DNA from: Paracamarosporium sp. OC-R06-R3
Lineage: Eukaryota > Ascomycota > Dothideomycetes > Pleosporales > Didymosphaeriaceae
Assembly (NCBI GenBank): GCA_019828545.1
Contig: JACVRA010000063.1
Span: forward strand, 186,001-250,000
Length of the DNA stretch: 64,000 nt
Reading direction: 5' to 3'
The position numbers and the translations under genes were made by a program. Of the stretch, positions 21,195 through 34,043 are shown in pieces (positions within the stretch are counted from its first letter, which is position 1; the number at the start of each line of letters is the position of its first letter). Below the pieces are notes generated by a model. That model saw only the letters and a list, made by a program, of their open reading frames with translations, was not told where the DNA came from and made no database searches.

Positions 21195-23520
21195 GACGGG
21201 CAGCACGCTCCCGGCAGGACGGCAGGCAGGCAGCGCCGTGTGGCTTGGGAGGAGCAGCGGGAGCAGCGGCGGGGAGATGGGTGCGGTTGCACGACGGGGA
21301 ATTGGCGTGGGCGTGGGCGCAGGTGCAGGTGCAGGTGAAGGTGCAGCTGGACGCAGGCTGGACCGACGGCCACCGACCCACGATGCCACGGGCGCGCGAC
21401 AAACGTGACGGCGACGAGGCCCTGGGAGACGCGACGGAGCGGCGGCCGGGGTGCCCATACGGCGACGGGGGCAGGACAAAGCAGCAGCTGTGCACCTGTG
21501 CACTCCCGCAGACTCCACCGCTCCACCACGCCCGCCCACACCGGCTGCCCGTGGCTCGCAAAAGGAACGCCTACAGACGTGCCCTACACAGCACCCGTGG
21601 CACACCACGGCCAGCCCCCGACGTCCCGCGTGGCCGTTGTCGCTCAGCACGGTGACCCGAGGACATTTTGCATCGAGGCTAATCAACGTAAGCATGGCCC
21701 GCCCTTCCCGCCTGCCTGTGGATCCTCCATCCTCATCCTCCGTCCTGCTAGCCTCCATGGCTCCATGGCTGCTGTGACTCGCCCAGCCGGCTGACGCTGG
21801 CTTGGATAAAGCCCCGGTTCATTGTTGCCCTGGCCGCTTCCCATGCTCGCCACCCCCGGCGCCACCACCTCCCTACTCCACACTCGTTTGCACATTGCCA
21901 TGGACAGCGTACAGCTGAAGGAACACGCGGCGTCCGTGAGCATCCGCATCACCCAGATTGACAAGACAATTACTCGTTGCAGACCTCCGTAGCATTGCAG
22001 CTCGTGCCATACCCGCCGATACTCCCCTGCGAGCCCACTGGGATGTAGGCTGCTCCGAATGGATTGTGATTCAAGGCCCCATGGCGAATCACTGCCACCC
22101 TGGCCAATCACGTCCCGAGCCATGTGCCTGGTTTGGGACGGATGCTGCATATGCCGATCCTTTTCGTCAATCACTCACATGTTTCGAACCAAACTCTGTT
22201 GTCAATTCCATCACCCCATTTGCATGCACCTCCGTTGTAATTGTGTGCATAAGCGACACAGCCCGCTTTCTCTCCTTTCGTCATTACTCATGTCGTTCGA
22301 AACATTCCCGTGAGCCCGGTCTGTCCAAAAGGGAAGAGCCGAAAGGATCCGCATCCTCAGGCCTTTGTTCTATACCCAAATTTTAACCCCATCGTCGATT
22401 CGACGTCGCGACTCCTTTGTTCAAAAAGGCCTGGTCAAAACTTTGACCAAAATTCGTGCTTATCAATTCCTCTCATGTAATACGCAGTCTTCCTTTGTGG
22501 AGAGGCTGGAATGATCAAACTTATTCTCTAGGTTCCAATCCGGCACCGTTTTTTGAGCATATGTTGTCATAAGCAGTACCCAATTGGTTGGCTATCTCTC
22601 ACACGGTGCCATGCTCACTCTAATACGGTCGTGTATAGTCTCGTCTGTTCGATTTCCCTACTGCTTTGAAATCAAGACGCTCTTGTTTTACCTCGTCAAT
22701 TAGTCTGTCTATCTAAGTCTCCACATCTTTTGTTACCCGTCGCGTCACGTCCAGGATCTAAACGTTGCGGTCAACCTTCGAAGACCTGCTCAGTGCTATG
22801 AAGGTTTATTTCGCTAGCTCCTTCAGGTGTCGGGAATATACCAGCAAGAGTTAGGGTGAAAGATGCTCGCAACTTCACGGAGAGCTCGAGTACATATACT
22901 TTTCTTAGGGGATCGGGCTCGGGAACAAGACTGAGCTCTTGCATTATGAGCCTCACAAGCGCAGCATCACCACATTGCTCTCACTGGCGTACCATCACAT
23001 GATATCAGGATCAAAAGATCCCATTTTGCCTACCCTTGCTTGCTTTCCGATTATTCAATTATAGGCAGAGAGCACTCTCAGTCTCATAATCTTGGAACAT
23101 GCAAGCCACAGCCAACTCTCTAAATGTTGTCTTTCCTCCCAAGGGTAGTTCCGTCTGGGCGCTTCGTCGTTCGGAGAAAGTCTTGGAAGGGCTCGTTGTT
23201 GTGGGTCAGTGAGGTGCTCCTTCCTAGTTGTACCCACGTTGTTACTCATATAAACAACTTGGACAATTTTTGGCCCGCTCACTCACCACCACAACATTCA
23301 ACTCTACCGAAGCCGACGCACGGTAGAGTGCACCCTGTGTAAGAGCATACCGCCTCGTGCCTGCAGATCAAATCGATTGCCATTGCGTGAGAGAAGCGCG
23401 GTACAATCGATTTGTTACTTCGTATGTCCCACTACTCCCACGCTATTCTGTTGTTTTCTGATGAACGCAGGTCTGAAAAACACTCCCCCTACCTGCAAGC
23501 CTACAGTTCCTAACTGCACA

Positions 23521-25794
23521 ATGGCGGCAGGTCAGCCGTATTTCGGTCCCATCAGTATGGCTGAGTCGCGCTACGCCGCTCCTCATCGCAAGAGGCAAGT
23601 CGAAGCTCTCTTGGCTTCGAATCCTGAGCTCAAGGCGAAGAAGGAAGCCGACAATATCCTTGCTACGCGAGAGCAGATCGCAGCCGCTAGTAATGCGGAG
23701 CTTGTCCAGAACATTGGTGTCCAGAGCACTGGTGTTCAGCTTGCTCAGGCACAAGGCAAGGCGCTTGAGCAGGAAGTCGCGCAGTACACACGAAAGCTGG
23801 ATGGCATGGTGTCGGCTGCAGTTCTCAACACTCGCCAGGTAAGTTGTATCATCAAATTAAGGAACTTTCTACTTGTATATTGTCTAGCTTGGGGTGGAGC
23901 GAGTGTTTTGAACTTGGCCCATGCATCTCTTCACTGCAGCGATGGCTAATGTAGCCTTCTTACAGATTCTGACTTCGATCAACGGCACCATCCACGAGGA
24001 GCGCCCCGACACGGCCAACACTTCTCTCGACGTTGTGAAAAACCTCCGGCAGGAGCTAGATAGGCTCTTCGAAGCGATTCGGGAGGCCCAGTCCGCGCTG
24101 CCGCACTTTCTGGACAAACAAAAGGAGAACGCCAATCTCCTGGCTGGCGCAAAGGTCCAGGAAGCATATCAGGACATCCAGCAAGAGTTGACACAGAAGG
24201 ATAAGAAAATCAAGCTTGCGAATGAGGTTATCCTTGGGCAGCAACAAGCTTACAAAGATGTCGACACCACCACAAACAACAAGATTATCGAGTTGCAGGA
24301 ACGCCTCTCACATGTTCAACTGGAGCACGGTTTGTTGCGAAGTGAGCTTGAAACTGCGAAGGGTCAGCTCGTGAAAGCTCAAGCAGCTCTCCAAGATGCT
24401 ACTAAAGCCTGCAAGGAGATGGAGAAGCAGGTAACGACGTTGGTATGTACAGCTCCCTTAGCCTATCTAGCAAGAGTTTTCATTGTAGCTTGAGGACACA
24501 CTATGCTTTATAGTACCTCATCAAGTTTAATGCATAAGGGTGGTCTAATTGCGAGTTGAACAAAATGCTGACGATTATGTGCACAGGGCGATTCTAATAA
24601 AACTCTCTCCACCGAAAAGCTCAGCAATCACGGTACCATCCGCGACCTCGACGAGAAGCTCAAGTCAGCCGAGGAGAAAGCCACGAAGTACTACGAGAAA
24701 GAGTTGCGAAGTGTGACCGAGCAGCTGCAAAAGGAGCAGCAAAAAGCTACGGCTTTGGACACTCATCTCAAGGCTCTTCGTCAGGCTGATGAATCCTCCA
24801 GGAAGGAGGTCGAGAAGCTCAAATCTGAGTCGAAGCTAATGTCTGAGAAGTACAAGGACCAGAGCGGAGTGTATGCGAAGCTATTGGAAGTATGTACCAC
24901 AATCACTCGCTAGGCTTATTCTCGGCCGGAAAACTAACACGCACGTGCAGGATAACAAGGAGAAAACGAGGAAGACGAACACACTCGCTGGGGATGTCCT
25001 TAATCTAGAGCAGCAGAAGGCTGAGCTTGAAAAGGAGCGCAACCGTGTTACTTTTCTCAAAGAGAGCCTCCAGAAGCAGCATGAGGCACTCAAATCTGAG
25101 CTCAGTCAGTCTTCCCTGTGTCTAACAATATCATGCTTTTAACATCGATATATAGATGAATTGAAGCAGAAGAATCTGCTCGACAAAGAGGAAGCCCAGC
25201 AGCTTTCTGCGAAACTCAAGCGTGTCGAGCACGAGAACGATGAGCTGGAGATGGAGAACAAGAACCTTCGGACCAAAGATATCGAGCACGATAGAGTTTC
25301 CGCTGCGCTCAAGGAAGCTAATGCAGAGACTGGTGAGTGTACCGATGAACCTTCATTATTAACTGTACTGATTAAACGGCGATATGTAGCTACGCTCCGC
25401 GCTACCGTGCAGAACTTGCAGAACAAGCCTACTACTGGCAATGACACGGCCAATGGAGGAGCACAAAAGAAGGAGCTCCAGGAATTGAAGGACAAGCTCG
25501 CCGAAATGGAGGTGAAGCGATCTGAGTGGGAGCAGCTTGGTCGCGTGAGTATCTTCTGGAGATGCAAAGTGCAATTTGCAAACCATATACTAATTTCTGC
25601 TTCAGAAAGCTATGGATCAATACCGAGGAATCCTACCGAAGTACAAGGAGCTCCACGGAGTCCGAGAGCAGCTCGATCAAGTTCTGGCGGAGAACAACCG
25701 CCTCAGGGGTCAAGCAACTAGTGGCACTACGAATGATGCGACGTACTGGCGCAACAAATACAACGAGTTGCTGAAGGAGACCGAGAACGAGTAG
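23521..25794 (+). CDS. Large coiled-coil protein, function unknown
   Basis: 590 aa from seven exons: 23521-23838, 23966-24442, 24587-24889, 24951-25104, 25156-25332, 25390-25544, 25606-25794. All joins keep frame with GT..AG ends. The ATG at 23521 gives MAAGQPYFGPISMAESRYAA; upstream in-frame codons are not ATG. After ~110 N-terminal residues nearly the whole protein is a charged heptad-repeat coiled coil rich in Lys, Glu, Gln and Leu (e.g. LRQELDRLFEAIREAQSALP, ELQERLSHVQLEHGLLRSEL, LKRVEHENDELEMENKNL). It ends NDATYWRNKYNELLKETENE. No motor, kinase or zinc domain is visible. Such proteins are usually structural or scaffold components, but I cannot assign a complex. Similarity searches will be confounded by generic coiled-coil matches. 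Confidence 0.85.
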
Positions 25795-26901
25795 AGAATG
25801 GTTGCCATGCTGTTCGCCACTGTGCAAACCGAGGTATATGGTGGTGGGGTTCATACCGGCAATGGATGTATGCTGTGTTTTTGATGTGACTCACAAGTGA
25901 GATCTCAGCTTGGGAGGTAATTACGCTACGAGGATCGCTCTAGTTTGAGCTTATATCACTTGTCTACACGACAATGAAAAGTTTCAGGAGCTTTGTACTT
26001 ACGTAGTTCCAGCCTAATAATCACATGTTCAAGGCAACACCCGTGTGACTGGTGCTCGGTGTTCGTGTTTCGCATGCTTCCCATTGTTCAACATGTCTAC
26101 CTACTTACCTAAGGATTGAAGGTGGTCCAGAAAACGCACCACTCATGTGATTCAATTTCTTGTTCCTTTGCTAAACTACATTCTATTCATGGGAATTCAC
26201 TGCACCCTTTCGTCTCCGATGTCGCTGTTCAGCGTTCACATCCCGTGTAAGCTAACCACATGCGCCGGGCCGCAGTTTCCCGCCGGATGGCCTCGGGACC
26301 GGATGGGGGTGTAAGCAGCGCGCGATAACAATAAATCTTATCGGCCTCAGATACTATAAACTCAGGCGATGGGCCACTGACCGTCCATGTTTTGGTCGAT
26401 CTCACATCCTGCATCTTGTCAATGATCGTGTTACACGAACGCGAGCGCGTCGCGGGAACACGTGCTGGGGCTTCCGCTTCGCCTGGGCGACACACTACCA
26501 GATGTGGTCATGCGCTCCGAGTTTCCACAATCTGGACACGACATGTCGCTCGAAGGGCGTGCTAACTCGACGCTTGGATTGCGAGGTGGCCTTGGGACAG
26601 ATGGATGATTGGTGAGTCAATGCATCCACCTTATCTCAGTCAAGTCCTTAACTACGTTCGAGTCCTTACAATCTAGCAGCTCCATTGCCTCGCGTCCCTC
26701 TGATAAGATGAAAAACGTGAAATATCATGGCAATAGGTATGGGATATCATTTTGTATTAAAGCTAGGAATAGCGATTGGAATAGCTAACATCGTCTAGGG
26801 CATCTCATGAAATCATGACAGCAACCACACCGGGGTCTAGCCGCCAACAACATTTCTTTTACGCGATCCGAGGCAATGCATGAAAACAGGTCGACCAAGC
26901 T
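25795..26901. other. Convergent 3' intergenic region
   Basis: Lies between the 3' ends of the coiled-coil and permease genes. No gene recognised; the 88-codon minus frame near 26229-26495 has no motif. Probably 3' UTRs and spacer. Confidence 0.45.
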
Positions 26902-28755
26902 CTAGCACAGCCAGTACCAGAACTTCTCGAAGATGTTCCTGGGGATCTGCTCGGGCCAATGCTCAGCATCGAGAGCTGCAACGATGTTAGTTTCGGGAAA
27001 TCAGAACGGATGTCACGGTACTCACCAGCCTTTCCACTCCAGATGTCAGCGTTGGCCGGGTTCACGGTTGGCTGACGCTTGAAGATCTTCCAGAAGATAT
27101 AAAGGAGGAAGAAGATGAGAACGCCAATGTAAGCGGTGAAGAACGCAGTCAGCTGGTCCTCGCCCCATCCACCCTTGGTCTCCGCAAATGGCTTGAAGCC
27201 GTTGAAGAAGATGACAAGGACGAAGAAACCGAACGTAACCCAAGCGGTATATGGTTGGAACGGAGATTTGAAGATCAGAGTGTTACGATCGACACCTTGA
27301 GCCTTCAACGCCTTGTGGAATCCAATGTAGCCCAAGCAAATGCTGCACCAAGTGAAGCACTGAGCAATCGTCACAAGGTTCTGGAACCAGAGGAAGACTT
27401 CGTTCGCGCTGGTTCCCAAGCTCATGAATGTCAACAGGGAGAAGACAGCTGTGATGCCAACACACCAGTACGGCACACCGTTCTTGGAGCACTTCAGAAG
27501 GAACTTGGGAGCCTGTCCGTTCTGAGCGACACCAAAGAGATAACGAGAGCCAGTGTACAGGAATGCGTTTCCAGATGATGTTGCGGAGGTCAGGATGACG
27601 GCGTTGACGATATGCGGAAGAACAGGGATACCGGCGTTCTTGCAGGCAATGACCCATGGCGACTTCTGTGCACCTGAAAGATTGTCGTTGGTCAAAGCGT
27701 CGTCGTTGGAGCTGATGCACACGCCGATGACGAACGAGCCGAGCACGTAGAAGGCAATGATACGCCAGAATACACGACGAATGGCCTTGGGGATGTTCTT
27801 GCGTGGGTTGGCAGCTTCACCAGCAGCAACTGCCACCATCTCGACACCACCGTAGGAGAAAGCGGCGTTGACAAGCGTGGACCAAAGACCAGCGAAGCGT
27901 CCGGTGTCTCCCGTGCCAACATACTCCTTCATAGCACCTTCCTTCCAGTAACGGAATCCACGACGGTCCTTGTCAGGAGCGCCACCAAGCCAGATGACAA
28001 CACCGGCAAGGAGGAGACCTATGATCGTGATGATCTTGATCGATGCAAAGCAGAACTCGGCCTCGCCATAGATGGACACGGCAAATATGTTCAATCCAAT
28101 GATGATAACGATGATGATTGCGATCCACACGCCTTGATTGATCTTTTCTTCGGTGTCCCAGAAGCTTATGACCACAGCTGCAGCGGAAATTTCAGCACAC
28201 AGAGTAATGGCACATTGATACCCTGACAAAAACGTTAGCAACCGCCAGCAACAGTCCGATAGATCATCTTACAGTTGTTCCATCCGACAGCAAAACCAAG
28301 AGCAGGATCAGCGTAACGAGCGCAGTATTGAGGAATAGCACCGGGCAGAGGAAGCCAAGTAGACATTTCACCAAGACTTTGCATCATACCGAAGACAGCA
28401 ACACCAGTTAATGTGTAACCGAGGAGAACAGAGACAGGACCAGCGTTGGCAAACGCACTGCCAATACCGAGGAAGAGACCAGTACCGATAGTACCTCCGA
28501 GGGCGATGAACTGAATGTGTCGAGACTTGAGACTGCCTCATGTCAGTACGAGATGGCTGGGTCGATCGAAAGGCGCCAGGTTCGAAGAACTTACCCTCGC
28601 TCGACGTATCCATACTGCTCGGCAGTCGCAAGATCACCGTAGATGTCGGCGGCCTCACCCACGGCAACACCCTTCTGCGCAACGATTTCTTTTACGCCAT
28701 GTTCGCTCTCACTCCCTCCTTGGACTGTAAAGTCGTTCTTCTCTATGTCCGCCAT
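26902..28755 (-). CDS. Amino-acid permease (YAT family, APC superfamily)
   Basis: Plasma-membrane proton-coupled amino-acid transporter, 563 aa, typical of the fungal GAP/AGP/DIP type. Four exons: 28755-28595, 28532-28273, 28222-27026, 26975-26902; introns 62, 50 and 50 nt. The cytosolic N-terminus (MADIEKNDFTVQ) leads to LKSRHIQFIALGGTIGTGLF, the conserved first helix of the family. About twelve hydrophobic helices follow, with GEAANPRKNIPKAIRRVFWR as the typical conserved loop. The last exon gives EHWPEQIPRNIFEKFWYWLC, ending in the family's conserved aromatic-Cys C-terminus (FWYWLC), a palmitoylation-type signal in yeast permeases. Without the last splice the frame would read an unrelated Ser/Arg tail, so the intron is well supported. 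Substrate range cannot be read from sequence. Confidence 0.95.
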
Positions 28756-31700
28756 GTTTCGCACTCAAGATCGGACGAGGTGGAGGATATGTGCCTGAAA
28801 GAGAGGAAGCCCTGTAGGACCTTGGGTATCCAAATACCACCTGAGACTGGGTTAGGCGCGAGGCCTAATATGAATTAACGAGGGACGATACCTCTGACGC
28901 TCTGGCTCCAAGAGGGAGCACAGCACAGCGCTTTTAATACTGGAACACCCGACGGCATCACGCACATCGTGCCACCCTAGTACAGACCCTTCCCCCCGTT
29001 CCCCAGCACTACAGGCGCTTGGGCTCCCAAGCTCAGACCTTGCGACGCCTTGAAAGATTGGCGCTTGGCCACGCGGACTTGGACCTGCGACCGTCTAGTA
29101 CGGTCTGGATGGTGGGCGGTATCTGCACTCGCGGTAAATCTCCCTGAAATGGGTAGGCTAGCCTCTCAGCTCCCGCGAGCCTTCGATGGCCTAAACTCTG
29201 CATGGTAGGGATTGATATCGACAGCCAATCCGGAAAGAGGAGGAGCAGGGTGCACGTCCGTACTCCAGGCAGACGGCCAGCATAATACGGTCACCCAAGC
29301 TGCAATCGTGGGGTGCATCCGCGACACCGCCCTACACGCGTCGAATCGTGTCGTCCCCAGTTTGTTGCTGTTGGTGACTACTGACAAAGGCTCAATTCTC
29401 TAACTTTGAAGGACGATATTTGACGCGACAACATGGACTGCCTGCATTTCGTCTGCAGTTCGATTTGGCATCATGCTCAAGCCTCGTCGAAGATAACGAC
29501 GGGGGACTGGGCAATTTCTGGGCGGGCGGATGCGCGAAGGCTAAGTTGGTTGGCGGCGCAGCCGATTCTTCGTTGGTGGAATCCTCGGGACCTTGCACTA
29601 AAGAGGAATCCTTCTGGAATGTTATCTACGAACACGATGGACTCTTGACAAATAAGCACATTAACATTGGTGTCTGCCCGCATCCGAACTTTTGGAATCG
29701 AATGCGAGTATTCGCAACGTGCGCTTTCGACGCGCGCCACTTCAGCGGCTTGCGCGCGGATGAATGCCTACTGGCCATGCGGCTGCTTGTCAAAAGGCAT
29801 GGCAGGATCCCTGGATTTGCCTTTGTGCTACTCGAAGCTCACAGGCTTGTCACTTGACGCTTACCGACAGGGCGCCCCTGGTCGACTCTCGTGCTGACCG
29901 GCCCTCCACCATCCTCGTGTCTGCAAACCCACCTGCCAATCCTGGTTTTCGCGAAACAATACGAACGAGCCCAAGACAATACAGCTCATCTTACGTGCAA
30001 AGCGCATTGTCACGCCATTGTTGCCCCTTCTTCCCTTCTCAGAGAATCATCTCTCTTCATCGAAGTAGGATGAGCTAGACGCTAGACCACGATAGATCTG
30101 TTACCTCTGCTCGCGTGGGCTGTCATTTTGAGGTTGACAGCCTCGCCATGCGCGTTCGTGACACGAGCATTCTCTGGCGTATGCGCCTAGCCATGCACGA
30201 GGCGCAGGGACTGCAGCCGATGGGACGGGAAGCCCGATATACGCGATGGGTCTCAACATTGCGCAAACAATAAACGTGTCGCTGGGGTCCTGAAACATCT
30301 TTCGGTGGTAAACCAGAGGGCCTCGGTCGAGGGAACTATGCACCTTCGCTTCCGAGAGGCGTGTTCACTGATACACAAAAGAAGCGCCGAACCAATGGTT
30401 CTGCCGAATGAGCAATTAATGCTCGACACGCTCTTCTCAGCAAGTCTCGAACACAAGTTCGTTTTGCCAATAGAGACAATACCATTATACCACCCCGTAT
30501 CTCATTAACCGATGCAAAGCGTACCGCACCGGTTCAAGACATGATAGGTCGCGCATTCATTACTACGGTCCCGATCCAGAAGCCCGAGATCGTCGCCCAG
30601 GACGACCCTCGCATCCCGCAGTCCAGCCGTTTCCCAAGCTTGCCACGGCAAGGCGCCGAGCGCAATGCTGCTGCTTGAGAGTCTGGAGCTTCCATTGGTG
30701 GCTTAGTATTTGACAGCTTAAACCCATTGCGGAGAGTGGCATTGGCGTGCGCCTTCCCGGCGGCTTTGCCATCCACCTGTCTGGATGGGTAAACCCTGCT
30801 CTGCTGCTAGGAACCGAGGTACTGGATAGTGGAAAGACTGGCACAGCTTCCTGCAGAACACGTGTCAAGACTGCTGATGGTCGGACAATGTATGCACCTT
30901 GCATTGTTCGCGGTGGAGATCATCGCATAAGTTCACTGAAGATCTCAGCGGATGCGAGAATCGAGGAGGAACCATCGACCAAGCGTCGTGTTCAGTCGTG
31001 ATGGAGCATGCAGCGCAAGACGAGCGGACGATCGCAAACTCCCCTGTACATGTCATGAACGACGACTGACTTTTATCAGTAGTTGTTCAACACTGCGTGT
31101 TAGTGAATCTGTGGTCGGGATGTCACCACACGCGGATGATTCGAACATCTTTCAGGCACCCTCCAAGCATGTCTGAGGCGCTGTGACACCAAAAATAATG
31201 ACAATCATCTCCAGCGACGACCTACAGCGCCTCCAGAATGCCACTGACGAACTTCGCTGCATAGCTTTCCCAGAAGGTGAAGGGTTCTCTGCAGTGTGCG
31301 GCTGTCAACGCCACGAACATGGCTTGACACAGTGAGATGTCTTCGCCAACGCCTTGGTGTTGTGCTAGCGCGTCCGCTCACACTTGATCACACGTGGTGT
31401 GCACACCATCACGCCTTGCAGGTAAGACCAGACCTGAAGCCTAGACTGTACCTCCTGCGCCCCCCAACATTATGAATTCGGCACGCACGAGACAACGCAC
31501 ACGGCGTCCAAGATATCACCCCCACGGCCGAGTGGTCCTCGCGACCCTTTCGCGAACCCCGGAGGATTGTCGTCTGTGTGTCGTTGGAATTTCCGGTCAA
31601 GTCGACATCTCGTGGGCATTTGCCCTGTTCAGAAGTCCTTGCAGTATCTACGAATTGCGAGAAGGTTAGTGACTTGTGGATAGGAGATGAAGCGGTAATT

Positions 31701-33306
31701 ACAATTTCATAGTACGGCCGCTATGTTTGTTGGTGCTGTCGTTTTCTCTGGTAGGCTATCGCGCGAAATACGCAAGCTCTCACAAGCGTGACAAGCTCCG
31801 GAGCATGAGGCTTCGTCTCCTAAGCGAGGTGTGGTGGGCAACGGAGGCACATTCGGTAGGTTCGCGCGTGCGTGCATGGAGAAATGACCGACCAAGACCA
31901 ATGATATTTCGACACAGTCGTTCCCCTTTCTGATGCGGCGGTACCTGCGCTAATTCCTACAAATGTCTCGTTCCTCGTTCATCGGAGTACCCTGCAAAAC
32001 TCTACGTGCGACATGCAAAGGCAGAAAACGAACACACCTCTTATCATCCGAACAAATCTCGAACTACCGTAGAATCTAGCTCCGACCGATTGCGCTAGAG
32101 CACAATCCTCGATCAATCCTCGTATCTTCACAACCACGCAAGCAATCCGTACTAAATTAACTCCTTGCACATCTCTACCATGGAACCATCACACCCCGAA
32201 ACAGCTAAACCCCATAGCTCAAACCCTCGTGATCCGCGCACGAAGCAACGTTGAGAAAAACCATGCAAATCTCCACCTAGCCCAGTCTATCTTCTTAGCG
32301 CAGCCGCTATGCGCCAAACTCATGGTCGCATCGCGCACAATAGATACACGGCACGCAAACGTCTGAAGAAGCTTTGTACGTAATGGATCGTTTTCCCCGC
32401 GGATGGGTCTCGCGGGGAAGCGCGCGCTCGCTCGGAAATGGGTCGCTGCTCCACTTTATTTAGTCATGGCTTGCTTCCATCGCGGCGTCGATCGTGGGTA
32501 CGACGCGTTTGATCGGACGTCGTGAAGATGAGAGGGTTGTGTATGTGTGCTTTGTGTGTGGGTTAGGGTGGGCTTTGAGGTTGGGAAGGTGGGTAGGAAG
32601 TGTGGTGTTATTGTTCGTGTGGTTGGTGAGTGCGAGGGTCTGAGGGTGTATAGATTTGCGGATGCAGTGAGCGGAGGATGCATGAGGTAGTCGTATCTTG
32701 GGTATAGATGTGATCGCCGCGTGGAACTGCTTGTCCACTTGCCTAGCTGAGCGGAATGCAATATGAACGAACGTCATGTTCGTGTTTAGAGCGGATAGAT
32801 TTAGTAGTAGTTCCCTCGTACTCGTGCTTGCCTGAGCTCAACTCTCTTCACAATCTTGTTACACTAGTATTTGATTTCTTACATCTACATCCGATAATAT
32901 GTTTGTGGAAAGCTGTGCGTTGGATATATGTACGTCTCGAAGCATTTAATTTGATTAAATGAGCGGGTAGTAGTAAGGGTCAAAGTCAGAGCGAGCGAGC
33001 TGGAACGATGATGTATGGTTCTCGAGAGGGATGCCACGCTTGTAATGAATGAAGGGCAGCGATGAGGAGAAGGCTACGGCCGATGCCTCGGACAGGTCTT
33101 GGTGAGTGGTGGACAGAGAGTCTGACAAACAGAAGTCATACAATGTCCGAACCCAAACTCGAGTATAAGCCATTGCATACTAAGCGCAATACACGGGACC
33201 ACCGGTTAGCAATGTAGACTCACTCAATATCTCATCGACAAAGCGTAGGCCGCTACTTACGGTCTCAGGATCCCTGGCCAGACTTGCCAATCAAGACCAT
33301 ACTCCT
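28756..33306. other. 4.5 kb gene desert
   Basis: The longest gap in the window. It begins with the permease promoter. Beyond about 29 kb I find only short frames on both strands; the longest, 29420-29857 plus, opens with TTG and has no in-frame ATG before its last third. GC content is near average, so it is not obviously RIP-mutated. No transposase, integrase or reverse-transcriptase motifs, no long terminal repeats and no tRNA-like elements were seen. A hairpin sits at 32393-32419. A 72-codon ATG frame (32955-33173 minus) is too weak to call. Confidence 0.5.
32393..32419. repeat. Perfect 9-bp GC-rich hairpin
   Basis: TTCCCCGCG at 32393-32401 is the exact inverse complement of CGCGGGGAA at 32411-32419, with a 9-nt loop. 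It could form a stable stem-loop in DNA or RNA. No T-tract or neighbouring gene end gives it an obvious role. Confidence 0.7.
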
Positions 33307-34043
33307 CTACTTCCAGTGCACAATCCTCTTAAATTCCACCGTATACATCCGTGACTGCTCGCCAGACCCAAGCTCACCCAACCTGAACCAAACATTCCAA
33401 TGCTGCAGCTCACCCACGGAGGCTTTTGTCCATCTCCACGCCGAAGTCGGGGGTTCTTCCGGCCATTCATATACAATCTTTCTCACACTCGACGGATTCT
33501 TCCAGACTCTCACCCTATCAATCCATAGCACGAGCGAAACCATGTTGTCGTTGTATACATAGTACAACTGCCTATCGGGGACTGGCGAGTGGTTGGCGGA
33601 CGGGTCTGAGAGAGGGAGACAGTTGATTGTAAGTGTGGAGAAGCGCAAGTATAGGAAGGCCATGAAGGGGTCTTCGCGTTTGAAAAGGCCGACGCGGATG
33701 GGACGGGCGAACTACGAGGACATGTGTATCAGTTGTGATTTCGTGCCTCTGAGGCTACTATTCATACCTTCAGATGATACAAATCGTTCACGCATTTCGG
33801 CTCGTCGTATTGCACGTCGGAGTCGCCGTGCACGGCGCGACACCGCGTTTGCACGTCTCGGAGGAAGCGGGCTGCGCGCTTGACGATCTCGGGCTCGAAT
33901 TCAGCGTGGATGTCTTTGCACGAGTATAGGAGGCCGGCGTAGGATCTGCGGTAGCAAGAAAGAGGGTTGGAAGGGAGTACGAAGTCGTATATGCGAAGGC
34001 GAAGTTCTGCTGGGAGGTCGAGGATGCTCATTGTAACATTCAT
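33307..34043 (-). CDS. F-box-like short protein of unknown function
   Basis: 226 aa from two exons, 34043-33768 and 33711-33307, with a 56-nt intron (GTATGA..CTGATAC..CGTAG); the join reads YHLKFARPIRVG. Starting at the second ATG (34031) would give MSILDLPAELRLRIYDFVLP and 222 aa, which looks more natural for the family. The N-terminal LPAELRLRIYDFVLP is the F-box-like motif found in many mould proteins of 200-400 aa. F-box proteins recruit substrates to SCF ubiquitin ligases through Skp1, but for this short fungal type a role is unproven. The C-terminal part (WEEPPTS-type Trp-rich region, KRIVHWK end) has no recognised repeat such as LRR or WD40. Confidence 0.72.

Larger units (their letters stand above)
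20646..23520. promoter_or_regulatory. 2.9 kb divergent intergenic region with GC-rich repeats near G-alpha
   Basis: Separates the divergent G-alpha and coiled-coil genes. 20800-21650 is very GC-rich with several short tandem repeats. 22380-23350 is near average or AT-richer and has no coding signal. The long overlapping frames at 20765-21800 on both strands are by-products of GC-richness and few stop codons. It may contain a long G-alpha 5' UTR, as long leaders are common in fungal signalling genes (inference). Confidence 0.45.

Noticed and set aside
20765..21800. Several overlapping 130-260-codon ORFs on both strands upstream of G-alpha
   Set aside because: GC-rich sequence with few stop codons. 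Translations are Arg/Pro/Ala-rich, contain repeat-derived runs and lack any domain.
29420..29857. 145-codon plus ORF in the gene desert
   Set aside because: Starts with TTG, its first in-frame ATG is late, and no motif or splice-supported extension was found.
32955..33173. 72-codon minus ATG ORF downstream of the F-box-like gene
   Set aside because: Could be a small gene or an alternative exon, but there is no domain, no convincing splice link and only modest length.
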